From Dyella sp. ASV24 (GTDB taxonomy: Bacteria > Pseudomonadota > Gammaproteobacteria > Xanthomonadales > Rhodanobacteraceae), in assembly GCF_016428905.1 (NCBI RefSeq), contig NZ_JAELTQ010000006.1:1-64000 (forward strand): a stretch of DNA of 64,000 nucleotides, given 5' to 3'. Each line of letters opens with the position of its first letter. Position 1 is the first letter of the stretch. The notes under the pieces are model-generated. The model saw only the letters and a program-made list of their open reading frames with translations, made no database searches and had not been told where the DNA came from. Both the position numbers and the translations under genes were made by a program. Below are positions 8,579-15,886 of this stretch, one piece after another.

Positions 8579-8665
8579 GGTGCTGGTTCCTTTGCGAGAA
8601 ATCCGCGCGCACACCCCCTTTGCGGGAGTTGGTGCCCGCAGAGGGTGGGTTGAGTTACAGGTGTT
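8579..8665 (-). promoter_or_regulatory. Hairpin leader upstream of the 220-aa gene
   Basis: In minus sense a CACCC...TGCGGG / CCCGCA...GGGTG stem is followed by TTTCTCGCA, then AAGGAACC and the ATG. TTTCTCGCA differs by one base from the TTTCTTGCA seen at the same place before 14691. CACCCTCTGCGGGC also occurs in the leader before 1006. Confidence 0.4.
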
Positions 8666-9313
8666 TTAGAACAACTGAGCCATCGTAGGCGACGCGGTCG
8701 CCTCGTCCAAACGAGCAGCGAAGCTCGGGAGCACGTTAGCCGAGAAGTCCTGATAGCTGGCCAGTTCAACGATGCCGAAGACGTCCGCGAAAAGCTCGTA
8801 GCGGTCGTCGCTCAGATTGCCGAGTTGTGCCGTCCAGGTGTGTTTCTTGAGTTCGTGAGCGACTGGAGCGGCGCCACGGTGGTTGAGCCACGCGTGAGTC
8901 AGTTCCGGAGCGTAGATGAACTCGTCGCGAAACGACACGGCGAGCGCCAGGCCACGGACCAAGTCCATTGCGGCCTGCCCTTCGATGGCATCCGAGATGC
9001 TCTTGCGATGCGAGGAGATGTAGTCCTCCGGTTGGATGACCTCGCCGGACTCGGAGAGGCCCACACGGAGATTCCCGCGCACGGTTTCAGCACTGCGGTT
9101 GCATGCACGGCGCATCAGCAGGTAGGCCCTGCCAAATTCGCCACACTCCCATCGCGCCACACCGTTCTGCTCGATCTTTGAGAAAGTCAGGTAGACCACG
9201 TTGTCGCCATAGCCAATGGAATCGGCGCGGCCTGGCCAGTACTTCGCAACAGTCGATTGAGCAGGTAGCAGGTCGAACTTCAGGATTGCGGTTTTACGTT
9301 CGATGGAAATCAA
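8666..9313 (-). CDS. Hypothetical protein, 215 aa
   Basis: No family is recognised. The best start is TTG at 9313, with GAGGA seven bases upstream. The N-terminal region is beta-rich, with WPGRADSIGYGDNVVYLTFSK near residue 26, and a middle helical region follows with HAWLNHRGAAPVAHEL. There is no signal peptide. It lies in the run of unknown minus-strand genes. Confidence 0.6.
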   Translation of the reverse strand: MISIERKTAILKFDLLPAQSTVAKYWPGRADSIGYGDNVVYLTFSKIEQNGVARWECGEFGRAYLLMRRACNRSAETVRGNLRVGLSESGEVIQPEDYISSHRKSISDAIEGQAAMDLVRGLALAVSFRDEFIYAPELTHAWLNHRGAAPVAHELKKHTWTAQLGNLSDDRYELFADVFGIVELASYQDFSANVLPSFAARLDEATASPTMAQLF

Positions 9314-9522
9314 GGTTACGTCCTCAGGTTGGTCACCGTTGGACTTCGCGCTGGAAGGCGTGAAGCCCTCGGGCGCGTGGGTAAACCCGGCTGTGAGCCC
9401 CGGATATGGCTACCTGCGTGGCAGGCGGTGAAAGGTCTTTCTGGCGGGCCCGACATGCAGACCAGCGAGGAAGACCTCTCGTGGCGAGAGGTGTGCCAAA
9501 AAGGCAATTGGAAATGACCAAG
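9314..9522 (-). promoter_or_regulatory. Intergenic stretch with hairpins
   Basis: The gap holds ACCTCTCG/CGAGAGGT (about 9474-9493) with a 3-base loop, CCTGC/GCAGG (about 9413-9425) and GGTCTT...AGACC stems. The CCTGC-NNN-GCAGG hairpin also occurs near 7250. No gene or clear promoter was seen. Confidence 0.35.
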
Positions 9523-9813
9523 TCAATCGAAAACAGGCATTTTTTCGGGAATACCGGCCTGCTCATCGTAGAAGGCCATCCAGTTGTGAATGGCGGCTTC
9601 TGCATGTTGCAGCGCTTCGGTGGGTCCGCTGTACGGACCATGCGTGTAAGCCGGGGCGAACGGCGGGCGCCCCTTTTCGCGGGCAACCACGGCCATGAAG
9701 GTAGCCAGCGCGTCGCCGCTATTCGGCAAGGGCTTCAGAGTGGTCTCGGTGGTGACTTCCCATTTGCCGTCACTGGTGGGGACCCAGTCGCCGTGGTGGT
9801 AGTTGGTGTGCAT
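9523..9813 (-). CDS. Hypothetical protein, 96 aa
   Basis: The frame stays open upstream to 10089, but the ATG at 9813 (MHTNYHHGDWVPTSDGKWEV) is preferred. AGGAG lies 8 bases upstream, and the longer reading would overlap a plausible plus-strand gene at 9925-10161. The small protein has a WVPTSDGKWEVTTE beta hairpin and a helical stretch with ALQHAEAAIHNWMAFYDEQ. No family is recognised. Confidence 0.6.
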   Translation of the reverse strand: MHTNYHHGDWVPTSDGKWEVTTETTLKPLPNSGDALATFMAVVAREKGRPPFAPAYTHGPYSGPTEALQHAEAAIHNWMAFYDEQAGIPEKMPVFD

Positions 9814-9924
9814 CTCAGGTGCTCCTGTGCGCGCGCCGGACGACCTTTGGTCGACACTGGACGACGCTTGTGGGAAGGTGATGCGGCGGGTAGGCTCCTC
9901 TGCCCTGCATGGAGGCAAGAAACC

Positions 9925-10161
9925 TTGGAACGTCTTAGTAACGGACGCATTCACCTCGACGATGCCGAATGGCAGGTCGTGAAGGCGTTCGCTCGGCCAT
10001 GGATTGGCCAGGCAACCACCGCGCTCGAACTCAACGAATGCTTGGTGGACGCCCGCAGCAGGCTTTCGCCTGAGCTGCGGGTCGACCACGCAATTGCACT
10101 CGGTCTACTCGAACAGTTCGTCTCCGAAGCCAACGAGTCAGTGCTGTCTGGAACTTGCTAG
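9925..10161 (+). CDS. Possible small protein, 78 aa, TTG start
   Basis: A plus-strand reading begins at TTG 9925, with GGAGG 9 bases upstream, and encodes a balanced helical protein (ERLSNGRIHLDDAEWQVV...ALELNECLVDARSRL). Its composition looks coding, unlike the frame upstream of it. It overlaps the 3' end of the minus-strand gene at 10138-10425 by 24 bases. No family is recognised, and the unusual start codon keeps confidence moderate. Confidence 0.45.
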   Translation: MERLSNGRIHLDDAEWQVVKAFARPWIGQATTALELNECLVDARSRLSPELRVDHAIALGLLEQFVSEANESVLSGTC

Positions 10162-10425
10162 GCCCGGTTGACACTGGGCTTTGCACTTCTCGTACAGCTC
10201 TGGGCATGCCTCCATGATCATCGGCGTGCCTTCCATAATCAGCATGACGCGCTTGGCCATGCGGATGTCGGTGGTAACCACGTCAACCAAGATCTGGATA
10301 CCCTTCTTGACGTCGTTGTGATCTCCGAAGATCACCTTGAGTAGCGCCTCCGCCAACTGGCGAGATATGGCGCCGTCGTCCCACAGTTCGTGCTGATGCA
10401 CGGGACGCTTGTTGATGTCTTTCAT
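10138..10425 (-). CDS. Hypothetical protein, 95 aa
   Basis: The ATG at 10425 (MKDINKRPVHQHELW) has AAAGGAACG upstream and is preferred to an upstream start at 10458. The protein is helical, with a Met-rich stretch RVMLIMEGTPMIMEACPELYEKCKAQC and three Cys at the C-terminus. No family is recognised. A long TAGGCGAC/GTCGCCTA stem (about 10438-10497) precedes the RBS. Confidence 0.6.
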   Translation of the reverse strand: MKDINKRPVHQHELWDDGAISRQLAEALLKVIFGDHNDVKKGIQILVDVVTTDIRMAKRVMLIMEGTPMIMEACPELYEKCKAQCQPGLASSRQH

Positions 10426-10435
10426 GGTGCGTTCC

Positions 10436-10500
10436 TTTAGGCGACGGTCCCTCCCCAACGGGAAGGGATTCCCGTCAGGGTGGTGGTGGTCGCCTATCAG
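10436..10500 (-). promoter_or_regulatory. Hairpin spanning the gap between two small genes
   Basis: TAGGCGAC at 10438-10445 pairs with GTCGCCTA at 10490-10497, enclosing a second stem made of GGGAAGG/ATTCCC-type arms. The structure starts just after the stop of the 79-aa gene and ends immediately before AAAGGAACG, the RBS of the 95-aa gene. It could be a weak terminator or could control ribosome access. Confidence 0.4.
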
Positions 10501-10736
10501 CCCGCGGTGGGCATCGAGGAACGGATTCGCTTGGTACGCAGTTCGAACTTGCCGTAGGCAGCTCGGCGGACGAGCTCCTGCTCGGCCTTGTCGAGGAGGA
10601 AGTTCGCGTCGCGGTACGACGGTGTTTCACCGCGCAAGACGGTGATCACTTCCTCCAGGCACGCGTGGCGCTGGAGCAAGTCGTCCTGGTCCATGGATTG
10701 GAACGAAGCGAGGTCGAAGTCGAGATTGATGGACAT
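10497..10736 (-). CDS. Hypothetical protein, 79 aa
   Basis: This short acidic helical protein (MSINLDFDLASFQSMDQDDLLQRHACLEE) ends in a basic tail. No family is recognised. The ATG at 10736 is preceded by GGGATGGAAACGCACAC, a weak RBS that lies just after a CCCGA/TCGGG hairpin. Its upstream region is one of two related structured leaders in the window; the other precedes position 16318. Confidence 0.6.
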   Translation of the reverse strand: MSINLDFDLASFQSMDQDDLLQRHACLEEVITVLRGETPSYRDANFLLDKAEQELVRRAAYGKFELRTKRIRSSMPTAG

Positions 10737-10739
10737 GTG

Positions 10740-11045
10740 TGCGTTTCCATCCCGATGTGCCGGTCGGGTGCAAGAAGAACGCTCCCCGTGGCACGGCGGG
10801 GAGGTGTGACACCCGCCGGAAAACGAACACGACCAACCCCATCGGGAAGGCGTATGCGTTCCCGGTGGGAGAAAGGTTGAGAAGTCCGGCGCGTGGCCAG
10901 ACTGCTTAGGTGTGATCAGAGATCACTGAGAGAGGATCGAATGGGAAACCATTCTGAGGATCTGTCTCGAAGACAGGAGCGGCCGTTTAGGCGGGCCTCG
11001 TCACCTTGAGTGGTGCGAACACACACTCGAAAAATCTTCGGCGCT
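10740..11045 (-). ncRNA. Structured leader or small RNA, copy 1 of a repeated element
   Basis: This 349-base gene-free gap holds a chain of stems: CCCGA/TCGGG (10751-10768), CTCCCCG/CGGGGAG (10782-10803), GTGATC/GATCAC (about 10911-10926), GAATGG-GAAA-CCATTC (about 10938-10953), CTGTCT/AGACAG (about 10961-10975) and GAGTG/CACTC enclosing GTG-UUCG-CAC in minus sense (about 11008-11028). The first two stems align with 16333-16387 and the last with 16855-16882, with changed but still paired stem bases. I infer a minus-sense structured transcript leading to the 79-aa gene. No known riboswitch class was recognised. Confidence 0.45.
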
Positions 11046-11085
11046 GTGGCCGTGCATGGAACCGTAGCGACAGCGCCATATCGTG

Positions 11086-12426
11086 TCAACTAGATCGCAC
11101 CACCCTGCCCACGGCAGCCGTGAGCACTTTGCGCAACTGGTTCGGATCATCGTTCGGGTGGTGCTCCACCAGGCCGACAACGCCCGGTAGTGACTTCATA
11201 CGCGGGTGGGTGATCGCCTTGGACGCGAGATAGTCGGGATCTTTGTCGAGCCCCATAGTTTCCACGATCAGGCGCTTCCCACCAGGGAGCCAGAGGACGA
11301 AGTCCGGATGGCAACTGGTGCCGTCGGCAAGGACCTCGGGGAACAGCGGCGTCTGCAGCTGCACTTCTACGTTGAGGGAATCGGGCTTGGCCCAGTACGT
11401 CATGAGCGACAGCAGGTTCTCGGCCGTCTCCCTCTCAAGTCCGCTATCGACTGCCAACAACACCGACTTGCTCAGACACGGATGCGCGTATGCGTTAACC
11501 AAGCTGAAGGCCTTCTCGCCGCGCGGCTGGGCAATCTGCGCAATCACCCAGAAGGGGCCGGCATTCCCTTTCGTGTACCCCGGCCGCTTCACAGCGCCTC
11601 GGACATTGACCACGGCGACGCGGTCCTCGCTGGTGCCCCGCCATACAAGCTGAGTCTCGTTCGGACTCACCTTGGCGATCTCGTGCACGATGCCGACGAA
11701 CAGGCCTTGCGGGCGTGTGCCTGCCGGGAAGCGGGATGCGATCGCCGGCATGTTCTGCAGCAGTTTCGGCAGTCCCGGCAGGAAGGTGCAGCCAACATCG
11801 CGTAGCTTGAGACCGGGCGCCACGGGCTGATCGAGCAATACGTCCAGGCCGGCATAGGCGTTCTTGGATTTGCTGAGCGCGTTGTGGCCCTTACGCGTGA
11901 TCACGTCGGACGGAAGCACCGTCGTGTAACCCACGTCCGTCAGCGCCGTGAAGAGAAGGCGCGCAATTGCGGGCACGTTGGAGCTTGGAGTGCGGGGAGC
12001 CTGGGAGGGTGCTGCAGGTGCGCTCTGTGAGATGTCCTGCGCTACCTGATTGAGTAGCAGCCATCGGCCTTGCCAAGGCTTCATGACGCCATCTACGCCT
12101 TCGGTTGCCGCGCGCTCGGACTCGAGTACCTCAACCCAGAAGGGACAGGTGTCGGCATGCGGTGTCGCTCCGTGCCGCCAGATGTGAATCTGCCCCTCGC
12201 GCAGGCGTGGCGCCATAAGTGGTGGCGGGTCGATGTCTGCTGGGCGGCAGCCGCATGCCAGCCAGCGCTGTTGATCACGCAGATCCATTAACCCTTTGGT
12301 CGCACGCTGTCGATCCGCCTCGCTGGGAGCCGGATGATTGCCGAAGCAACGGACCAGAGAAGCCGATAATGCAGGCTCCACTTCGCCGAGAACATTGGAA
12401 CGGTCGTGTAAGCGCAACTTGGTCAT
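11086..12426 (-). CDS. Possible DUF1173-family protein with nuclease-like C-terminus
   Basis: The protein is 446 aa from the ATG at 12426, which has GAGG five bases upstream; a GTG at 12489 lacks an RBS. The N-terminal part has LACGCRPADIDPPP followed by IHIWRHGATPHADTCPFW, a Cys/His set that may bind zinc and recalls the plasmid family DUF1173. The C-terminal part reads CHPDFVLWLPGGKRLIVETMG, a PD...(D/E)xx pattern reminiscent of PD-(D/E)XK nucleases, but the lysine of the ExK motif is absent. Function is unknown. It follows the Cas4-like nuclease gene on the same strand. Confidence 0.55.
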   Translation of the reverse strand: MTKLRLHDRSNVLGEVEPALSASLVRCFGNHPAPSEADRQRATKGLMDLRDQQRWLACGCRPADIDPPPLMAPRLREGQIHIWRHGATPHADTCPFWVEVLESERAATEGVDGVMKPWQGRWLLLNQVAQDISQSAPAAPSQAPRTPSSNVPAIARLLFTALTDVGYTTVLPSDVITRKGHNALSKSKNAYAGLDVLLDQPVAPGLKLRDVGCTFLPGLPKLLQNMPAIASRFPAGTRPQGLFVGIVHEIAKVSPNETQLVWRGTSEDRVAVVNVRGAVKRPGYTKGNAGPFWVIAQIAQPRGEKAFSLVNAYAHPCLSKSVLLAVDSGLERETAENLLSLMTYWAKPDSLNVEVQLQTPLFPEVLADGTSCHPDFVLWLPGGKRLIVETMGLDKDPDYLASKAITHPRMKSLPGVVGLVEHHPNDDPNQLRKVLTAAVGRVVRSS

Positions 12427-12552
12427 GAAGACCTCGTCAAATGGCCTGGTTCGAAGACGCGCATCAAGCATGCCCTCGAAAAAGGCCACTCAAAAGAGAG
12501 TGGCGAAAGGAACGATATAGCTGGTTGTATGGTGCGTGGATCAGGTATCCAG

Positions 12553-12605
12553 CCTTTTAGGCTCTTTATTCCCACCTTTTGGGCGCGGAATTCAAGCTTT
12601 TAGGC
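12553..12605 (-). repeat. Three short direct repeats, possible operator
   Basis: CCTTTTAGGC (12553-12562), CCTTTTGGGC (12575-12584) and GCTTTTAGGC (12596-12605) are spaced 22 and 21 bases apart, close to two helical turns. The first is also a perfect palindrome, AGCCTTTTAGGCT. They lie between the nuclease gene stop and the start of the DUF1173-like gene, a typical place for an operator. Confidence 0.4.
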
Positions 12606-13538
12606 TGTGCGGGAACGCGGGGGCCGGACATGCAGGCCATCGCGAATCTGCTTGGAACACCAGAGATGGAAATCGCACATGGTTGTGCACGGAGTGCAAT
12701 ATGAGTCCAGGCTGCGACGAGCGAACCGCTTCCGGCGAATGTCGTCGGCGATCCACAGGCGAGACTGAACATACTCCTCCACCTGCTCCGGCGTACGTGC
12801 CGGAACGAGATGCATCGGTGCAACAACCGGACCTTCAGCGTCCTTCTTCTGGGGCACCGGCCGCTTGACGGCGTTGAGGAACCCGACCTTGTCGATGCTC
12901 GTAATCCCCAAGGATTCCTTGTGGGCGTCGAGCACCAACTGCTGACCGGTGAGCTGGCCAGAGTTCAGGGCGAACAACTCCGTGGAGTCCTGGGAAGGAG
13001 TCTTCACGTCGAGGATCACCACTTCACCGTCGGGCGTCATTACAACGAGATCGAGGATCGAGCTGTAGATGACATTCCGTGGAAGGCGAACGCGCAGCTC
13101 ACGCTGCACGATCGGCATGCCTTGAAGGTCAACCATCACTTTGAGGCCAGAGGCCTTCCACCATTCAACGAAACGAGAGAGCAATAGCTCTCCCGTCGCG
13201 AGAATGTCGTCGTGACCCTTCCAGCGCGTGCTGAAGTCGACCACGCGAGTGGCCGCCCATTCCTTGTAGGCATTGACGAAGACCGCGTTGACGTCGACGG
13301 ACAAGCCGTAGAGGTCTGCGATGACGAAGGCGGAGACCGCCTGGTCGAACGCGGAGCCGAAGCCAAGGTTCACGGAACTCGTCACGGATTCGAGACGGTC
13401 ACGGTAACGGTAGGCGTATGCGGCGCCGCACTTCTCCATCAGAGTCGATGAGGAGTGGGACAGGTAGACATCGTATTCAGCCGAGACAGGTGGCCGAACC
13501 GACGCTACCGATGCTTGCGAAACAACGGCGGTAGTCAT
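12600..13538 (-). CDS. Cas4/RecB-like PD-(D/E)XK nuclease
   Basis: The protein is 312 aa from the ATG at 13538, which has AAGGAG upstream. The N-terminal LSHSSSTLMEKCGAAYAYRYRDRLE matches the LS.S....Y..C...Y.YRY start of RecB-family nucleases. A core of ILDLVV...GEVVILDVKT supplies the catalytic D and D-x-K. The C-terminal CTPCTTMCDFHLWC, with the N-terminal Cys, could bind an Fe-S cluster as in Cas4 and AddB. An exonuclease role in recombination is likely. It sits 13 bases after a 379-aa unknown gene and in line with an OB-fold protein gene. No CRISPR array was seen, so a CRISPR role is not supported. Confidence 0.75.
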   Translation of the reverse strand: MTTAVVSQASVASVRPPVSAEYDVYLSHSSSTLMEKCGAAYAYRYRDRLESVTSSVNLGFGSAFDQAVSAFVIADLYGLSVDVNAVFVNAYKEWAATRVVDFSTRWKGHDDILATGELLLSRFVEWWKASGLKVMVDLQGMPIVQRELRVRLPRNVIYSSILDLVVMTPDGEVVILDVKTPSQDSTELFALNSGQLTGQQLVLDAHKESLGITSIDKVGFLNAVKRPVPQKKDAEGPVVAPMHLVPARTPEQVEEYVQSRLWIADDIRRKRFARRSLDSYCTPCTTMCDFHLWCSKQIRDGLHVRPPRSRTA

Positions 13539-13551
13539 GGTTAGCTCCTTA

Positions 13552-14691
13552 TCAGGCTGCGGCAGATGCCTGGGTGTTGGTGCAGAGTTGCTTGTAGAAG
13601 TTTCGGAGGTGAAGTGCGGAATCGAACACGTCCGGCACGGGCACGCCCTTTGCCTGGGCGCGGTTGCGGGCTTGACGCAGCAGATTCGCATTCAGCTCCT
13701 CGCCATTGGCGGCCTTCGGCGCAGACGGAACGCCTTGGATGGCGGCCGGTACGGCGGAGGCTACCGTCGGTGTCGGAGCTTGCGTCGGGGTTCCATCGAC
13801 AACCACTTCAGCCTCGGACGCTGCGGTGACGTCGACCTTGGCGCTACCGCCCTGGTCGACCGCTTCGTTCGTTGCGTCGGTGGTCGCCGGCGTCGCAGGG
13901 TCCTTCGCGGTGCCCTTGCCTGACTTGGCGGGGGCTGCGTTGGAACGGCTCTGCTTGGCAACCGTCAATGCGGTCTCGTCGGCCTTCGGAGCTTCAGCGA
14001 CTTCGAATGCAGCGGTGTCGCTGCCGTCCCCTGTTGCTTCCTTAGCCTCGGTAACAACCTGAGCGTCACTCTGTGCCTGTGCGGTTGCAGCCTGCGCGCC
14101 TGCCTGCTTTGCCTGCTCGAGAAGAGCTTGCGCCTCAGCGGGCAGCTTGTTGCGGCTGCCTTCGGCCGGCGTCGAGATGGCCGAAACGCCATTGACGTGA
14201 GCATTGCCGACAACCGGAGCCGGTGCCTGCTTCTGCTCGCCGCGCGGTGCGTCTTCACCCAACGTGGAACCCGGAAGACCGAGTGCCTCATAGAGCTTGC
14301 CGCGCACTTGCGAGTGGCCCTCGGAGAACGACGAGGCTGAGTTGATGATCTTCAAGAACTCCGCGGTTGCGATCAGACGCTGCTCGGGGTCCCGGAGGAA
14401 CGCCTTGAACAGGACCGTCGGCTGGATGGCCATGCGCTGACCGCCATTGCCATCGTCCACGTAGGTATCCGGATCGGGCAATTCGATCTTGCCCATCTCG
14501 GAAGTCACTTCCACTGCGAAACCCTTGAGAGGGTCGAACACATCGAGGAAGCGCTGGGTGCGGTGATGAACCCCGAAGATGTGGACGGGAACGCCGTCAC
14601 GCACGATCTGGACACCAAGTCGGTCCGTCATCGGACGCAGTTCATCTTCGGTGGGTTCGACGTCCTTGAAGGGACCAAAGGCGATTTTCAT
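13552..14691 (-). CDS. Hypothetical protein, 379 aa, with Ala-rich tail
   Basis: The first 150 residues look folded (MKIAFGPFKDVEPTEDELRP...FLKIINSASSFSEGHSQVRGKLYEALGL). The remainder is a long Ala/Thr/Glu-rich low-complexity region, ending in a more ordered basic stretch with LLRQARNRAQAKGVPVPDVFDSALHLRNFYKQL. No family is recognised. The ATG at 14691 has GAGGAG upstream. Lying between an OB-fold protein and a RecB-like nuclease, it may be the third part of a recombination set; that is inference. Confidence 0.7.
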   Translation of the reverse strand: MKIAFGPFKDVEPTEDELRPMTDRLGVQIVRDGVPVHIFGVHHRTQRFLDVFDPLKGFAVEVTSEMGKIELPDPDTYVDDGNGGQRMAIQPTVLFKAFLRDPEQRLIATAEFLKIINSASSFSEGHSQVRGKLYEALGLPGSTLGEDAPRGEQKQAPAPVVGNAHVNGVSAISTPAEGSRNKLPAEAQALLEQAKQAGAQAATAQAQSDAQVVTEAKEATGDGSDTAAFEVAEAPKADETALTVAKQSRSNAAPAKSGKGTAKDPATPATTDATNEAVDQGGSAKVDVTAASEAEVVVDGTPTQAPTPTVASAVPAAIQGVPSAPKAANGEELNANLLRQARNRAQAKGVPVPDVFDSALHLRNFYKQLCTNTQASAAA

Positions 14692-14770
14692 GGGTGTACT
14701 CCTCAGTCGGGTCCGGCCAAAGGCGCGGTGTCCTGTCCCGACGTGATGCAAGAAACCCCGGACGGGGGAT
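14692..14770 (-). promoter_or_regulatory. Hairpin, T-rich motif, hairpin, RBS leader
   Basis: In minus sense CCCC-GTCC-GGGG (paired bases at 14756-14767) is followed by TTTCTTGCA, then a GTCGGG/CCCGAC stem (paired bases at 14706-14711 and 14737-14742), then GAGGAG and the ATG. The first hairpin plus T-rich run looks like a weak intrinsic terminator for the gene upstream. The same order recurs before 4133, 7120, 10736 and 16318. Confidence 0.5.
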
Positions 14771-14780
14771 TAGAGGTGGA

Positions 14781-15404
14781 TTACCAGTTGCGAGCGGTAA
14801 AGTGGGTTTCGAAGGCGTTTTCGGGCATGTGCTTGTGACGATTCTTCGTCGCGGAATCGTCCTTGGCGTCTGCAAACGACGGTGCGGAGGTTTTCAACGG
14901 CTGTTCCGGACCCTGCGCACTTTGACGTGGCGGGGGCGGCATGCGCTGCTGCGGTTCCTTCTGCACGGGAGCGTGCTGGACAGGCTGTTGGCTCTGCTGA
15001 GCCGGTTCCTGCTGGGCCGGTTCCTGGGTGCCCTCACCTGCGGTCACCGACGCCTCGACGAGAACGTTGATGGTGGTTGCGCGGATGAAGTGCCAGTAGC
15101 GACGACCAGCCGGGCCGTCGTCCTCGTCGACGAGTTGCTCGCCCGACACGAGGATGCGTGCGTCCTTCTTGAGCTTGTCCCTGTAGTAGGGAAAGCCGTC
15201 AGCCGGGACCTCGAACTTGATGTTGAACCAGGTCATGCGACTGCGAAGGTCGTTGCCACGGCGGTACAACTTGCGACTGCCAATGCGAAGCCTGAAGCGA
15301 TAGGAGGTTGGAGTGGCCGAACCTTCGGGAAATCCCTTGAACTGGGCGTCTTCCCAAACGGTGCCGGAAACGGTGTGGATGTTGGTGTCTTGAATCACGC
15401 TCAT
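14781..15404 (-). CDS. OB-fold single-stranded-DNA-binding-like protein
   Basis: The protein is 207 aa from the ATG at 15404. The first 110 residues look like an OB fold (VSGTVWEDAQFKG...YRFRLRIGSRKLYRRG...MTWFNIKFEVPADG...ILVSGEQLVDEDDGPAGRRYWHFIRA), with the strand order and aromatic residues of SSB-like proteins. A long Gln/Pro-rich linker follows and the C-terminus is basic (HFTARNW), so it lacks the acidic DDIPF tip of true SSB. A second, more canonical SSB is encoded at 38676. A role in recombination with the nearby nuclease is plausible. Confidence 0.6.
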   Translation of the reverse strand: MSVIQDTNIHTVSGTVWEDAQFKGFPEGSATPTSYRFRLRIGSRKLYRRGNDLRSRMTWFNIKFEVPADGFPYYRDKLKKDARILVSGEQLVDEDDGPAGRRYWHFIRATTINVLVEASVTAGEGTQEPAQQEPAQQSQQPVQHAPVQKEPQQRMPPPPRQSAQGPEQPLKTSAPSFADAKDDSATKNRHKHMPENAFETHFTARNW

Positions 15405-15591
15405 GGAGTCTTGCTCCGCGATGGTTCCATGGTGACCCGACGATTGATTTGGATTTATCGGCAGGCTTGGGCTCTGCTCCGTCCCAGTTGAACAGCTCTG
15501 GTGGCGAAGAGAAGTTGATGGGGGAATTGAAGGCTCCCTCTGACCCCTTTTGTGGCGATTGCCACGAAAACCTGTCGATTCGTGCATGGGT
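15405..15591 (-). other. Gap between the hairpin pair and the OB-fold gene
   Basis: No gene, promoter or repeat was recognised in this 187-base stretch. Frames are open on both strands but lack start codons with an RBS and a coding-like composition. It may be the 5' untranslated part of the OB-fold gene. Confidence 0.3.
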
Positions 15592-15657
15592 GTTCTTCGT
15601 ACAGAGCCTGCCGATCAGGCTCTCCAGGAAGAACACCCGGTGGCGTCCCACCGGGTG
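15592..15657 (-). terminator. Paired hairpins after the 59-aa gene
   Basis: CACCCGGTGG/CCACCGGGTG (15634-15657) is a perfect 10-bp stem with a 4-base loop, followed in minus sense by TTCTTCC, as in an intrinsic terminator. Immediately beyond, GTTCTTC/GAAGAAC (15592-15634) encloses GAGCCTG/CAGGCTC. Because the two stems share GAAC, they are mutually exclusive in part, which would suit an attenuator before the OB-fold gene. Confidence 0.5.
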
Positions 15658-15682
15658 ATTGGGTCAAGCGGTGCGCCTTGCG

Positions 15683-15862
15683 TCATGCGGCCGGCGCGAT
15701 CACTGCGGGTTCGCGGAGGTGATCCATGAATCCCGCGTGGCGCGCCCAGCGCATCACGACGCCCGGTTCAATGCTCTCTTCCGAAGTGCGGATCAGCTCT
15801 TCAGCACTTTGGCGAGCAAACTCTTCACGGCGCGGGGAATTCTGCGAAGTGACCATCATCAT
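15683..15862 (-). CDS. Small hypothetical protein, 59 aa
   Basis: A short frame begins with three consecutive Met codons (ATG at 15862). GGAG lies 7 bases upstream of the first and the frame ends at TGA 15683. The product begins MMMVTSQNSPRREEFARQ and continues with an amphipathic helix (ELIRTSEESIEPGVVMRWARHAGFMDHL), which looks coding. A 17-bp hairpin (15887-15936) precedes the RBS and a terminator-like hairpin follows the stop, so it may be an independently controlled unit. No family is recognised. Confidence 0.55.
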   Translation of the reverse strand: MMMVTSQNSPRREEFARQSAEELIRTSEESIEPGVVMRWARHAGFMDHLREPAVIAPAA

Positions 15863-15886
15863 TTGGAATCTCCATCGTTAACGGGG

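Noticed and set aside
9523-10089. A longer, 188-aa reading of the 96-aa minus-strand gene
   Set aside because: The longer N-terminus is low in coding-like composition and overlaps a plus-strand frame with an RBS; the internal ATG at 9813 has a good RBS.
12600-13538. CRISPR-associated Cas4
   Set aside because: There is no CRISPR array or other cas gene in the window. The protein is a RecB-family nuclease with similar Cys positions.
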